A stretch of DNA of 64,000 nucleotides from Flexilinea flocculi (lineage in GTDB: Bacteria > Chloroflexota > Anaerolineae > Anaerolineales > Anaerolineaceae), in assembly GCF_001192795.1 (NCBI RefSeq), contig NZ_DF968181.1, forward strand, positions 524,342 to 588,341, read 5' to 3'. The position numbers and the translations under genes are program-made. Positions within the stretch are counted from its first letter, which is position 1, and each line of letters opens with the position of its first letter. The notes beneath the pieces are model-generated. The model worked only from the letters and a program-made list of their open reading frames with translations. It made no database searches and was not told where the DNA came from. Positions 34,648 to 42,772 of the stretch are shown here, in pieces.

Positions 34648-35637
34648 CTATTCAACAACCTCAGTAGTATGAATTTTGTATAACACATTCGAATCGAATT
34701 TTGGAATTAAATACAATTCCTCGGGTAAGGATTCATCGATTTCCGCATAAACAAATTTAATTTCTTTTTCAATTTCCTGTAATGGAGCCAATGAAAGATC
34801 TATCCATTCATTCCAATAGATCCTGTCTTTTTCTTCATTGTTCTTTAGATCATAAAGTTGAAAATAATCCTCAAAAACAAAAGATCTTTGTTTTGTCTTA
34901 TCCAAATTCTTCACCTTAATCACTGATTGTATTTCTTCTTGATCTGAGTCTACAAGAAAATCATTGCTTAAGTCTATCTGATAATCATCAACAGTGAAAG
35001 AATTTGTAACATCATCCAGTATTTCTCTTTTTATTTCAGGAATATTTGGTTCCATATTTTCAGAAATCTTTATTTGTAGGTTGATTCCTGGAAAAACAAG
35101 ACTCTGATAATTCATTGCCTCAGGAATTGCAAAATAAAAATAATTGGGTTGATAATTATTAAAACCAATAACGGGAATTGGAATCCCCTCATATAGGTTT
35201 TCATTGTGAAAATCCTGCTCCACTCCGAATTGAGCTGGATAATCCACACCAGCATCAGTCGTTACAAATAACAAAATTTCCGATTCTGGTTTAAGTGGTG
35301 CTAATAAATCATCATGAGATAAATATTCTCCAATCATTTTAATTCTATCAAAAATAGTCTTGAAAATATTAGGATAATCATCAAGTTCATAAATATCCTG
35401 ATCCGCTCTGATCCAAAAATTACACTTAATGTCTTTCCATCCTTCAGGAGAAAAGTCAAGATAAAAGTCAAGATCAGTTTGTTCACAATTGATAATTCCC
35501 AGATCTATATTTACTTCGTCATAGGATATTACTCCATCAATTCTCTCTTTGGCCATTCCTGTTTCGGAACTGAAAAAAAGAAAAAATACAAGACAAGCAG
35601 TAATGCTTACAATAATTTTCAAGTTATGATTCTTCAT
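34648..35637 (-). CDS. Exported protein of unknown function, tandem paralog 1
   Basis: 329 residues with a signal peptide (LKIIVSITACLVFFLFFSSETGMA). The body is an unrecognised, acidic, beta-rich sequence. Blocks shared with paralogs 2 and 3: IDLGIINCE, FSPEGWKDIKC.FWIR, VTTDAGVDYPA, IPEAMNYQSLVFPGINLQI, and IKVKNLD.TKQ. Segments between blocks have diverged. This is the most diverged of the three, with a unique DLDFYL insertion and RSFVFEDYFQLYD. SD GGAGTGA precedes the ATG. It is the last member of a tandem array that starts at an M23 peptidase gene; the function may be linked to that peptidase (inference). Confidence 0.8.
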   Translation of the reverse strand: MKNHNLKIIVSITACLVFFLFFSSETGMAKERIDGVISYDEVNIDLGIINCEQTDLDFYLDFSPEGWKDIKCNFWIRADQDIYELDDYPNIFKTIFDRIKMIGEYLSHDDLLAPLKPESEILLFVTTDAGVDYPAQFGVEQDFHNENLYEGIPIPVIGFNNYQPNYFYFAIPEAMNYQSLVFPGINLQIKISENMEPNIPEIKREILDDVTNSFTVDDYQIDLSNDFLVDSDQEEIQSVIKVKNLDKTKQRSFVFEDYFQLYDLKNNEEKDRIYWNEWIDLSLAPLQEIEKEIKFVYAEIDESLPEELYLIPKFDSNVLYKIHTTEVVE

Positions 35638-35666
35638 GATTCACTCCTTCGATGTTTGGTTTTCGT

Positions 35667-35693
35667 ATAATGAACATACTCTACATTCATTAT
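35667..35693 (-). promoter_or_regulatory. Conserved dyad upstream of paralog 1
   Basis: ATAATGAA (35667-35674) and TTCATTAT (35686-35693) form an inverted repeat about 30-56 bp before the start codon. The same dyad precedes the other two paralogs, so it could be an operator or promoter element, or simply part of the duplicated unit. Confidence 0.5.
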
Positions 35694-35779
35694 TTATTTG
35701 GGACAAACGATTATTTTAAGTCTTGATAAAAGGATTTTGCATTCTTCCGAGATTCCGTGATCAATAAGATGTTCCTTGT

Positions 35780-35993
35780 TTACGGTTTCGATCCATCCGG
35801 ACAAGGTTGTATTTCCCAAGCATTTTTTACACTTTCAATTTCTAACACTTCGTAAGAAGGTGTCAATGCTCCTGAAACCGTCCACCCGTCTTCCTCTTTT
35901 AAGAACATGAAACTAAATGCATCGATAATTACCGGGTTTACTCCCAAATAACTTTTTAAATTGAGGAGTCCAATTCTTAAACCATATCGTTAA
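35780..35993 (-). pseudogene. Truncated, frameshifted copy of the M23 peptidase tail
   Basis: Reads as the C-terminal tail of the M23 protein at 38.6 kb (WFKNW, then FLKEEDGWTVSGALTPSYEVLE and ending DGSKP), but lacks the catalytic domain. A one-base change in the IIDAF region shifts the frame (TAG within the reading frame entering from WFKNW). It was carried along by tandem duplication. Confidence 0.85.
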
Positions 35994-36013
35994 TCAGTTT
36001 TTAGAGAAATTGC

Positions 36014-36049
36014 GTAAGCGGTCAATAAGTAGACTTATTGACCGCTTAC
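36014..36049. repeat. IS66-end-like palindrome (remnant 1)
   Basis: GTAAGCGGTCAATAA and TTATTGACCGCTTAC are separated by only 6 nt. Each matches the 15-bp ends of the IS66 copy at 31.5 kb in 14 of 15 positions. It lies exactly between paralog 2's 3' end and the truncated M23 tail. It may also act as a terminator for paralog 2. Confidence 0.75.
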
Positions 36050-36108
36050 GTTTTATTTAATCGATGATTTTTCAACAATTGAAATAGAATGATAAGAAAA
36101 ATTGAATG

Positions 36109-37065
36109 TTAATCAACTCTAAATTTAATTTTATAGAATTTATTTGAATCAGATTTATCGATTAGAAATATCTCATCAGATTTCCTAACCAATTCAATGG
36201 TAAAATCAAGAACTCTTTCCTCTTCCTGTAATGGGGCTAAATTATAATCAGGGTCTTTCATTTCGAATTGACTATTTGCTCTTAGGTGATAAAAGCTATA
36301 TAATTTACCAATATTAAATTTTTTTTGTTGGGTCATATCCAAGTTTTTTACTTTTATGAGTGAATTGAACTTATAATAGTTTTCACCTTCAGGAATGACA
36401 ACCCAATCGTTGGAAAGTTCGATTTGAATGTCATCAATAATGATACTATCAGGAACACCATCCAGTATTTCTCTTTTGATTTCAGGAATATTCGGTTCCA
36501 TATTTTCAGAAATACTAATTTGTAGGTTGATACCTGGAAAAACAAGACTCTGATAATTCATTGCCTCAGGAATTGTAAAATAAAAAGATAAGGTTTGTGA
36601 ATAATAATCATTTGGATAAATTGCGGGAATTGGTATCCCCCCATATTTGTTAATTGTATCAGAATAATCAAGATCATTTTTTTCGATACGGACTGTATAA
36701 TTCACACCAGCATCAGTCGTAACAAACATCCACGTTTTCGATGCTGGATCATGGGGTTCTAAATATGAAACAAAAAGCTCATAATCAATTTCACCAAATA
36801 CACTTCTAAAAATATCTTCTTTATCAACTGTCAAATCTTTATCTGGTCTGATCCAAAAATAACACTTTATGTCTTTCCAACCTTCAGGAGAAAAGTCAAG
36901 ATCATCCTTTTCACAATTAATAATTCCCAGATCAATATTTACTCCGTTATACGGTATTACCATATCAATTCTTTCTTTGGCCATTCCTGTTTCGGAACCT
37001 AAAAAAAGAAAAAATACAAGACAAGCAGTGATGCTTACAATAATTTTCAAGCTATGATTCTTCAT
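36109..37065 (-). CDS. Exported protein of unknown function, tandem paralog 2
   Basis: 318 residues with signal peptide (LKIIVSITACLVFFLFLGSETGMA), N-terminally almost the same as paralogs 1 and 3. The conserved core includes VTTDAGVNYTVRIE, PEAMNYQSLVFPGINLQISISENMEP and IEL SNDWVV (IQIELSNDWVV), with a C-terminal LAPLQEEERVLDFTIELVRKSDEIFLIDKSDSNKFYKIK shared closely with paralog 3. No catalytic or binding motif is recognised. Start-to-start distance to its neighbours is 1428 and 1421 bp, showing a regular duplication unit. Confidence 0.8.
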   Translation of the reverse strand: MKNHSLKIIVSITACLVFFLFLGSETGMAKERIDMVIPYNGVNIDLGIINCEKDDLDFSPEGWKDIKCYFWIRPDKDLTVDKEDIFRSVFGEIDYELFVSYLEPHDPASKTWMFVTTDAGVNYTVRIEKNDLDYSDTINKYGGIPIPAIYPNDYYSQTLSFYFTIPEAMNYQSLVFPGINLQISISENMEPNIPEIKREILDGVPDSIIIDDIQIELSNDWVVIPEGENYYKFNSLIKVKNLDMTQQKKFNIGKLYSFYHLRANSQFEMKDPDYNLAPLQEEERVLDFTIELVRKSDEIFLIDKSDSNKFYKIKFRVD

Positions 37066-37094
37066 GATTCACTCCTTCGATTTTTGGTTTTCTT

Positions 37095-37122
37095 ATAATG
37101 AACTTATTCCACGTCCATTATT
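37095..37122 (-). promoter_or_regulatory. Conserved dyad upstream of paralog 2
   Basis: ATAATGAA at 37095-37102 and TCCATTAT near 37115-37122, the same dyad as upstream of paralogs 1 and 3 with one mismatch. Confidence 0.45.
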
Positions 37123-37208
37123 TATTTGGGACAAACGTTTTTCTTAAAGACTTGATAAAAGGATTTTGCATTCTTCCGAGATTCCGTGATCAATAAGATG
37201 TTCCTTGT

Positions 37209-37424
37209 TTACGGTTTCGATCCATCCAGACAAGGTTGTATTTCGCAAGCTTTTCTTACACTTTCATTTTCTAACACTTCGTAAGAAGGTGTCAATGCTC
37301 CTGAAACCGTCCACCCATCTTCCTCTTTTAAAAATATGAAACTAAATGCATCGATAATTTGCGGGTGGACTCCCCAATACCAGCTAAATGGAGAATTCCA
37401 ATTCTTAAACCATATCGTCAATCG
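37209..37424 (-). pseudogene. Truncated copy of the M23 peptidase tail
   Basis: An open 70-codon frame starting at ATA/ATC-type codons reads WFKNWNSPFSWYWGVHPQ and continues to LDGSKP, close to the last 70 residues of the M23 gene at 38.6 kb. The catalytic domain is missing and no RBS is evident. It is therefore a remnant, though translation from an internal start cannot be excluded. Confidence 0.85.
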
Positions 37425-37441
37425 GTTCTTAGAGAAATTGC

Positions 37442-37478
37442 GTAAGCGGTCAAATAAATAGACGGATTGACCGCTTAC
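37442..37478. repeat. IS66-end-like palindrome (remnant 2)
   Basis: GTAAGCGGTCAA ... TTGACCGCTTAC. The first 28 nt, including AGACGGATTGA, align with the right end of the IS66 copy read inward (GTAAGCGATCAATAA then GAAGACGGATTGA). This longer match makes an IS66 origin more likely than chance. It sits at the same duplication joint as remnant 1. Confidence 0.75.
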
Positions 37479-37535
37479 GTTCTATTTAATCGATGATTTT
37501 TCAACAATTGAAATGGATTGATTGATAAAAAAAAT

Positions 37536-38486
37536 TTAATGCAAATAATCAACTCTATATTTAATTTTATAGAATTTATTTGAATCAAATTTTGCGATTA
37601 GAAATATATCATCAGAATCCGTACCCAATTTAATGGTAAAATCAAGAACTCTTTCCTCTTCCTGTAATGGGGCTAAATAAAAATAAGGTTTATTGATTTC
37701 GCATTGACTATTTGTTCTTAAGTTATAAATTCCAAAATATTGGCTAATATTAAATTCTTTTTGTTGGGTCCTATCCAAGTTTTTTACTTTTATAAGTGAA
37801 TTTAACTTATACCAACTACCTTCAGAAATGACAACCCAATCGCTGGAAAAGTCGATCTGAATGTCATCAATAATGATACTTTCAGGAAAACCATTCAATA
37901 TTTCTCTGTTGAAATTAGGAGTATTCAGTTCCATATCATAGGATATCATAATTTCTTTGTTAATTTTAGGAAAAACAAGACTCTGAAAATTCATCGCCTC
38001 TGGAATTGTAAAATAAAAATATCCAAGTTGAAAATCTTTATCAAAAAGAGAGGGTATTGGTATTCCTTTATACATATTGAAGGTAAAATTAAAGTATTCG
38101 TATTCAATTAAGGCAGGATAATCTACACCAGCATCAGTTGTTACATAAAACAAATTATCTTTTGATTCTGAATCAATAGGTTTAAGATATGAGTTATCAA
38201 CCACATCACCAAGACCATTTGTAATGTCATATAGGTAAGAAATAAGCATGTCGTCTTTTTGATCTTCTCTTATCCAAAAATAACACAAAGAATCTTTCCA
38301 ACCTTCAGGAGAAAAGTCAAAATCAGCCTTTTCACAATTCCAAATTCCCAAGTCAAAGTTTACTTCGTTATAGGATGTTTCTCCATCAATTCTCTCTTTG
38401 GCCATTCCTGTTTCGGAACCGAAAAAAAGAAAAAATACAAGACAAGCAGCGATGCTTACAATAATTTTCAAGCTTTGATTCTTCAT
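37536..38486 (-). CDS. Exported protein of unknown function, tandem paralog 3
   Basis: 316 residues with signal peptide (LKIIVSIAACLVFFLFFGSETGMA). Shares the family blocks FSPEGWKDSLCYFWIRED, VTTDAGVDYPALIE, YFTIPEAMNFQSLVFP, IIIDDIQIDFSSDWVV and the acidic C-terminal LAPLQEEERVLDFTIKLG. It lies directly downstream of the intact M23 gene (143 bp apart, same strand), so it is probably the founder of the duplicated units. No known domain is recognised. Confidence 0.8.
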   Translation of the reverse strand: MKNQSLKIIVSIAACLVFFLFFGSETGMAKERIDGETSYNEVNFDLGIWNCEKADFDFSPEGWKDSLCYFWIREDQKDDMLISYLYDITNGLGDVVDNSYLKPIDSESKDNLFYVTTDAGVDYPALIEYEYFNFTFNMYKGIPIPSLFDKDFQLGYFYFTIPEAMNFQSLVFPKINKEIMISYDMELNTPNFNREILNGFPESIIIDDIQIDFSSDWVVISEGSWYKLNSLIKVKNLDRTQQKEFNISQYFGIYNLRTNSQCEINKPYFYLAPLQEEERVLDFTIKLGTDSDDIFLIAKFDSNKFYKIKYRVDYLH

Positions 38487-38515
38487 GATTCACTCCTTCG
38501 ATGTTTGGTTTTCAA

Positions 38516-38542
38516 ATAATGAACATACTCTACATTCATTAT
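38516..38542 (-). promoter_or_regulatory. Conserved dyad upstream of paralog 3
   Basis: ATAATGAA (38516-38523) with TTCATTAT (38535-38542), identical to the dyad upstream of paralog 1. Confidence 0.5.
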
Positions 38543-38629
38543 TTGTTTGGGACAAACGTTTTTTCTTAAAGTCTTGATAAAAAATTTTTCATTCTTCCGA
38601 GATTCCGTGATCAATAAGATGTTCCTTGT

Positions 38630-39649
38630 TTACGGTTTCGATCCATCCGGACAAGGTTGTATTTCCCAAGCTTTTCTTACACTTTCAATTTCTAACACTT
38701 CGTAAGAAGGTGTCAATGCTCCTGAAACCGTCCACCCGTCTTCCTCTTTTAAAAATATGAAACTAAATGCATCGATAATTTGCGGGTGGACTCCCCAATA
38801 CCATTTAAATGGAGGACTCCAGTTTTTAAACCACATCGTTAATATGTTCGCAGTCGTCGAAATAGCAACACATTCAGGTGGGTTCGTTAATCTGGATTGA
38901 ATGTCATCCAGGAATGTTTTTTTACTGAGAACGATAAAATTATGAGTGCCTATCGTGTTTATTGCAACCGTTGCATTTTTAATAATTTCTTCAAGAACTG
39001 AAATGTCATTGTTATATAGACCATATACAATCCATGACGCTAATTCATCGAAAGTCTTAATACGATTCAAGTTTTGCGATTTTTCCGGATATTTTGTAGT
39101 GATCCACACAATTGGATCAACACTTCCATTCATATCATATGATTCTCCAGATTTTGGACAAGGCATCATTCCAAGTTGTTTTAGATTTGGTATTATAACC
39201 CCATCAAATATGGATAGATGGAGGTGAGGCGGATCGTAATCTCCGATCGTACCGATGGGTTTTGTGACTTTAACTTCATCGTTCTGTTTCAATTCGGTCT
39301 TGATATGGCCATAAACTGCAATAAAATTTTTTCCATCGCTTAGCTGATGAAGGATTAAAAGTGCAACATTACCATTTCCCCAACCTTTTTTGCTTATAGA
39401 AATTACTTTCCCGTCTGCTATTGGATAAACAGGATCCTTTACCTCAGCATCTATATCGACACCGATATGGTATTGCGTCGAGATATACTCTTCTTTACCC
39501 TTACATCCGCTTGAATTGTATTTGTTTAGTATTTTCGGTTCAGAGCCTGTTGGCCAATAAAAGCCGGTTTCTGTCATTTTTGCATCGCGAAATCCAGTAT
39601 TAAGTATGGTAATTAGCAAAAACAAAATGAATTGCATTCTTCTTTCCAT
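38630..39649 (-). CDS. Secreted M23 metallopeptidase
   Basis: 339 residues, predicted peptidoglycan hydrolase. A short hydrophobic N-terminus (MQFILFLLITILNTGF) suggests export; there is no lipobox. The M23 domain has YHIGVDID, VYGHIKTELK and PPHLHLSIFD, retaining zinc-ligand positions. The C-terminal domain (about 180-339) ends with FLKEEDGWTVSGALTPSYEVLE and a Cys-Pro tail; this tail is what is duplicated twice downstream. RBS AAGGAG precedes the ATG. It is a paralog of the M23 lipoprotein at 29.8 kb without the TolB-like half. Confidence 0.88.
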   Translation of the reverse strand: MERRMQFILFLLITILNTGFRDAKMTETGFYWPTGSEPKILNKYNSSGCKGKEEYISTQYHIGVDIDAEVKDPVYPIADGKVISISKKGWGNGNVALLILHQLSDGKNFIAVYGHIKTELKQNDEVKVTKPIGTIGDYDPPHLHLSIFDGVIIPNLKQLGMMPCPKSGESYDMNGSVDPIVWITTKYPEKSQNLNRIKTFDELASWIVYGLYNNDISVLEEIIKNATVAINTIGTHNFIVLSKKTFLDDIQSRLTNPPECVAISTTANILTMWFKNWSPPFKWYWGVHPQIIDAFSFIFLKEEDGWTVSGALTPSYEVLEIESVRKAWEIQPCPDGSKP

Positions 39650-40107
39650 AAATCTCCTTCTTGATTCTCAAAAAAATTGAATAGAATGTTCGATTTTTTG
39701 AAACAATTAATTACGTACGATACATGGTAATTTTGCAATTTATTAATTTGGTCAGAATTAAGGATCTAATTTCATTTGATAATGAAATAATTAGCACTGG
39801 ATACTATTCGAATCCGAAAATATTATATTATGTTTATTCTGTAACAATTAATCCATTATTGTTATAACATAAGAGGGATCAAATTGTAAACATATTGAAA
39901 AGAATATAATAATCATAAAAATTTCATAAAAAATTCGCAGAAATGTGACATTATCAAATACTAAGAATAATCAAATATCACACTTGTTACTATGAAATCG
40001 ATAATTGTTGCAAAAAAATTGATGATATTGTAAGCATCAGCGACCCAATTTGGACCACGTTCAATTTACCCAGCTCAACTTGAAAAAAAAAGAACGATAT
40101 TATAAAA
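39650..40107. other. AT-rich intergenic stretch at right edge of island
   Basis: No gene is supported. It holds small dyads (ATTTCATTTGATAATGAAAT near 39770; TTATGTT...AACATAA around 39831-39870) and many A/T runs, unlike the sugar genes to the right. Confidence 0.5.
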
Positions 40108-40193
40108 TTTGGGAGAGCGATTAAGCAACAATATCCGCTAAATGTCCGGCGGACAGCACAGATATTCGAACGATATCATCAGCGCGTAATTAA
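40108..40193 (+). pseudogene. Collapsed remnant of the ABC ATPase gene
   Basis: 40109-40160 aligns with the signature region of the ATPase at 28.6 kb ([15 protein letters not shown]; shared AAATGTCCGGCGGACA). It then jumps directly to the gene's last codons and stop (GATATTCG...ATCATCAG then AATTAAATAAAAAG). About 240 bp between signature and C-terminus are deleted. With the terminator that follows, it is the second copy of the island's left junction. Confidence 0.9.
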
Positions 40194-40195
40194 AT

Positions 40196-40245
40196 AAAAA
40201 GAGTTTGTCTTTCTTCGACCTTTCGATAAAGACAAACTCTTTTTT
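40196..40245. terminator. Terminator between ATPase remnant and isomerase gene
   Basis: AAAAAGAGTTTGTCTTT pairs with AAAGACAAACTCTTTTT across a short loop. It is positioned like the terminator at 28.97 kb and can end the minus-strand sugar operon. Confidence 0.85.
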
Positions 40246-40308
40246 GTGCATGATGAGAATTTTGAAATCTCTATTTTTCGACGTTCCAGCCGAAAAATGG
40301 GACTGTGT

Positions 40309-41511
40309 CTAAACTACAGCCGGCACTTCCGGGTTATTGTTGGCAAAATTTTGCAGAATAACCAGTGGTTCGTAGCTGCCCGTATTTTTAATCTCGATGC
40401 CTTTCTTTGCAGCATCTTCCGAAACAAAAAATTCATCGCCGGAAATTTGGTCGTATCGCAAAAGGCCGGGCGCTTCACATTCAAAAGCGCCAAATCGACC
40501 ATGTCCCTGGACGACCAGCGCGCAATAACACGCCTGGTCATGCAGCGTAACCAATGCACCAGGTTGTATGGTAACTTCTTTCGCCGCGATCCACTCATTG
40601 GCGTAGGCAACCCATTTTTCGCTCATGCCTTTTTGTTTTTCCGGCAGGGACTTCGGAGGGCGGAAGTATTTTTGTTTGTAATCCGGCCGGGTGCTCTCTT
40701 CCCAGTCGATTTGAGCAAAGAGACTTTCAATGTTGTCTTTTTCGGATTCCGGCTGGCAGTCTGTGAGCAGATTATGCGGATTGATTTCACCCATGGTGAC
40801 ATTTTCCATAATCGTGTTGACATCACTGTTCCATTGCGGTTCGTACGTAACCACAGAAGCCGGCGCATGAATAACTCCAGCCGGTGTGTACCAGCCGGTT
40901 CCCAGTTTGACGCGGTAAGCTCGTGACAGCTCGGTAATTCGGGTATCGAATTTATCGTAGTTGCGGATGCAGTTGATGACTTCTTCTTTGGTCACGGACG
41001 GATCAAATCCAAAATAGGTCAGCGGGAAACGCCCCAGATAGGCATTGTATTGAACCGGGAAGTAATATGCTTCGGGTTTTCCATGGCGACCGATTTTATT
41101 TGCTTTTTCTTCTGTCAGATGCAGATGATGGAACAATGGTTTGTCGTAATCATAAAGCTTGGCAAAGGTTGGCCAGGTACCATAGCGATCAAACAGACCT
41201 TTACCAATCACTTCTGCGCCAAGTTCTTCAACCACATCGGCAAACAGAATTTTTTCATGTCCGGATTCATCTGCAAGTACGAAACTCATTCCTTCTGTCG
41301 GTCCGGTTTTCGGACCATTCAAAGCGACTGTCACCGATCCAAGCCAGCGTTCGCTGATGCCTCCGCGATCCATCCCAAAGGCAAAATAATCATCCGGGTG
41401 TAATCGAATTCTGCGACCTGGTTCATTAAAGCCTCTTGGAACCCAGGTTGGAGTGAGATGTAACACTCCTTTTCCATTTTGAAATGTTTCGCGTATCTTT
41501 TCTTTTATCAT
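40309..41511 (-). CDS. Mannose-6-phosphate-isomerase-like cupin sugar isomerase
   Basis: 400-residue cupin-fold protein; similar proteins in sugar operons isomerise aldoses to ketoses. Visible features: MDRGGISERWLGSV, FDRYGTWPTFAKLYDYDKPLFHHLHLTEEKA (a likely metal-binding His cluster), GTGWYTPAGVIHAPASVVTYEPQWNSDVNT (second metal/pocket segment), and the C-terminal cupin GHGRFGAFECEAPGLLRYDQISGDEFFVSE. ATG 41511 follows AAGGAGG; the upstream TTG at 41517 is too close to the RBS. It is the last gene of the aldolase/isomerase unit. The exact sugar is unknown. Confidence 0.78.
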   Translation of the reverse strand: MIKEKIRETFQNGKGVLHLTPTWVPRGFNEPGRRIRLHPDDYFAFGMDRGGISERWLGSVTVALNGPKTGPTEGMSFVLADESGHEKILFADVVEELGAEVIGKGLFDRYGTWPTFAKLYDYDKPLFHHLHLTEEKANKIGRHGKPEAYYFPVQYNAYLGRFPLTYFGFDPSVTKEEVINCIRNYDKFDTRITELSRAYRVKLGTGWYTPAGVIHAPASVVTYEPQWNSDVNTIMENVTMGEINPHNLLTDCQPESEKDNIESLFAQIDWEESTRPDYKQKYFRPPKSLPEKQKGMSEKWVAYANEWIAAKEVTIQPGALVTLHDQACYCALVVQGHGRFGAFECEAPGLLRYDQISGDEFFVSEDAAKKGIEIKNTGSYEPLVILQNFANNNPEVPAVV

Positions 41512-41552
41512 GATCAATCCTCCTTTTTACTGTTATAGAATCGGGCTTTCTT

Positions 41553-41675
41553 CAGTAATTCGAAATTTGAACGAACCTTTTGAATCAATCGAGAAAACTC
41601 GTTGTTGTGTTGTTTTTGCGCTACGCGCAAAAACAACACAACAACGAATCATTATCCCCATATTTCGAATTGCTG
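41553..41675. repeat. TIR-hairpin element, copy 7 with target duplication (123 bp)
   Basis: The left TIR is CAGTAATTCGAAATTTG and the right TIR CATATTTCGAATTGCTG. The central arms (about 41600-41621 and 41626-41646) are perfectly complementary (GTTGTTGTGTTGTTTTTGCG). The sequence GGGCTTTCTTC occurs at both ends (41543-41553 and 41675-41685), an 11-bp direct repeat that overlaps the element by one base on each side. It separates the isomerase from the aldolase gene. Confidence 0.9.
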
Positions 41676-41722
41676 GGCTTTCTTCCGTCATGTAGGAACA
41701 GTTTTAAAAAATACATCAACCG

Positions 41723-42592
41723 CTATAAGGAATAAAATTTCGCTTTATCTGCATCGTCAAATAATTTGATTTTATGGGTGACAACTTCTTTCATCGCTTT
41801 AATACTGTCCTGATAGAGCTCAAATGGTTCCCGAACCTTCGGGTCTGCAGAAAGTGTTTTCCGAAGCTGTTGATAGAAGGCATCTTTGATATCAGAGGAG
41901 ATGTTGATTTTATTAATGCCGCGTTTGACGCTTTCCGCGATTTCATCATCCGGATTGGCGGAGCCGCCGTGAAGCACCAATGGAATATTAACTTTTGCCT
42001 TGATTTCACTGAGAAGATCCAGCTTCAGTTCCGGTTTGAAACCTTTCGGATAAATTCCATGCGCTGTACCAATTGCAATTGCCAGGCAATCAATTCCGGT
42101 TTCCTGGACGAATTTTACTGCATCATCCGGGCGTGTATAAATAATTTCGCCGGTACCGCCTTCTTTGTCGTTGCCGCAAGTGCCGATCGTTCCAAGTTCT
42201 GCTTCCACAGAAATACCTAATGGATGAGCGATTTCTGCCACTTTTTTGGAAATAGCCACGTTATCCTCAAAGCAATAATGGGAAGCATCGATCATCACTG
42301 AAGTGAATCCGGTGCGGATGGCTCGATAAACCTGTTCCAGGGTAGATCCATGGTCTAAATGGATCGTGACCGGAATTGTAGCATGATTGGCAGCCGATTT
42401 AACACTTTCCAGGAAAAAATCACCCTGAAATTCAAGCTCTGACGGGTGAATTGCCAGGATAACCGGAGCGCGCAATTCTTCACAAGTTTCCAGAACTGCT
42501 TTTAGTATTTGTCCAGTTCCGATATTAAATGCCGGAACTGCAAAATTGTGGTCATTTGCAACTTTTAACAGATCTTTCATGTTGAGTAACAT
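41723..42592 (-). CDS. Class II ketose-bisphosphate aldolase
   Basis: Zinc-dependent aldolase (289 residues) splitting a ketose bisphosphate into DHAP and an aldehyde. Motifs: FAVPAFNIGTGQI, the catalytic/zinc HLDHGST, SVEAELGTIG, the zinc His in GTAHGIYPKG, and LHGGSANPDDEI; KINISSDIKDAFYQQLR binds the phosphate. It is in the GatY/KbaY/FbaA group; the substrate stereochemistry cannot be read. The upstream kinases fit a bisphosphate substrate. RBS GGAGGAG is strong. A 1.7-kb repeat array lies just upstream. Confidence 0.93.
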   Translation of the reverse strand: MLLNMKDLLKVANDHNFAVPAFNIGTGQILKAVLETCEELRAPVILAIHPSELEFQGDFFLESVKSAANHATIPVTIHLDHGSTLEQVYRAIRTGFTSVMIDASHYCFEDNVAISKKVAEIAHPLGISVEAELGTIGTCGNDKEGGTGEIIYTRPDDAVKFVQETGIDCLAIAIGTAHGIYPKGFKPELKLDLLSEIKAKVNIPLVLHGGSANPDDEIAESVKRGINKINISSDIKDAFYQQLRKTLSADPKVREPFELYQDSIKAMKEVVTHKIKLFDDADKAKFYSL

Positions 42593-42772
42593 ATTTTTTT
42601 CTCCTCCCGATAATCGGTGTTCATGATTGAGTGTAATGTCAGTTTCCGGGGATGTATGATTTCCTCAGCCGACGAATTCTTTACAATACGATTCTATTTT
42701 ATCATGGGTAAACATCCATTCGGAATCAGCGATTTGAAACCTATCACTGCGAGCCCCATAGTGGTGATATTC

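Noticed and set aside
36014-37478. Simple terminators as the only explanation for the two palindromes
   Set aside because: They could terminate transcription, but the 14/15 match to IS66 ends and the 28-nt match in the second copy need an IS-derived explanation too.
40246-40926. 226-codon plus-strand ORF
   Set aside because: Antisense to the cupin isomerase gene, whose protein has clear family motifs; the plus-strand frame has none.
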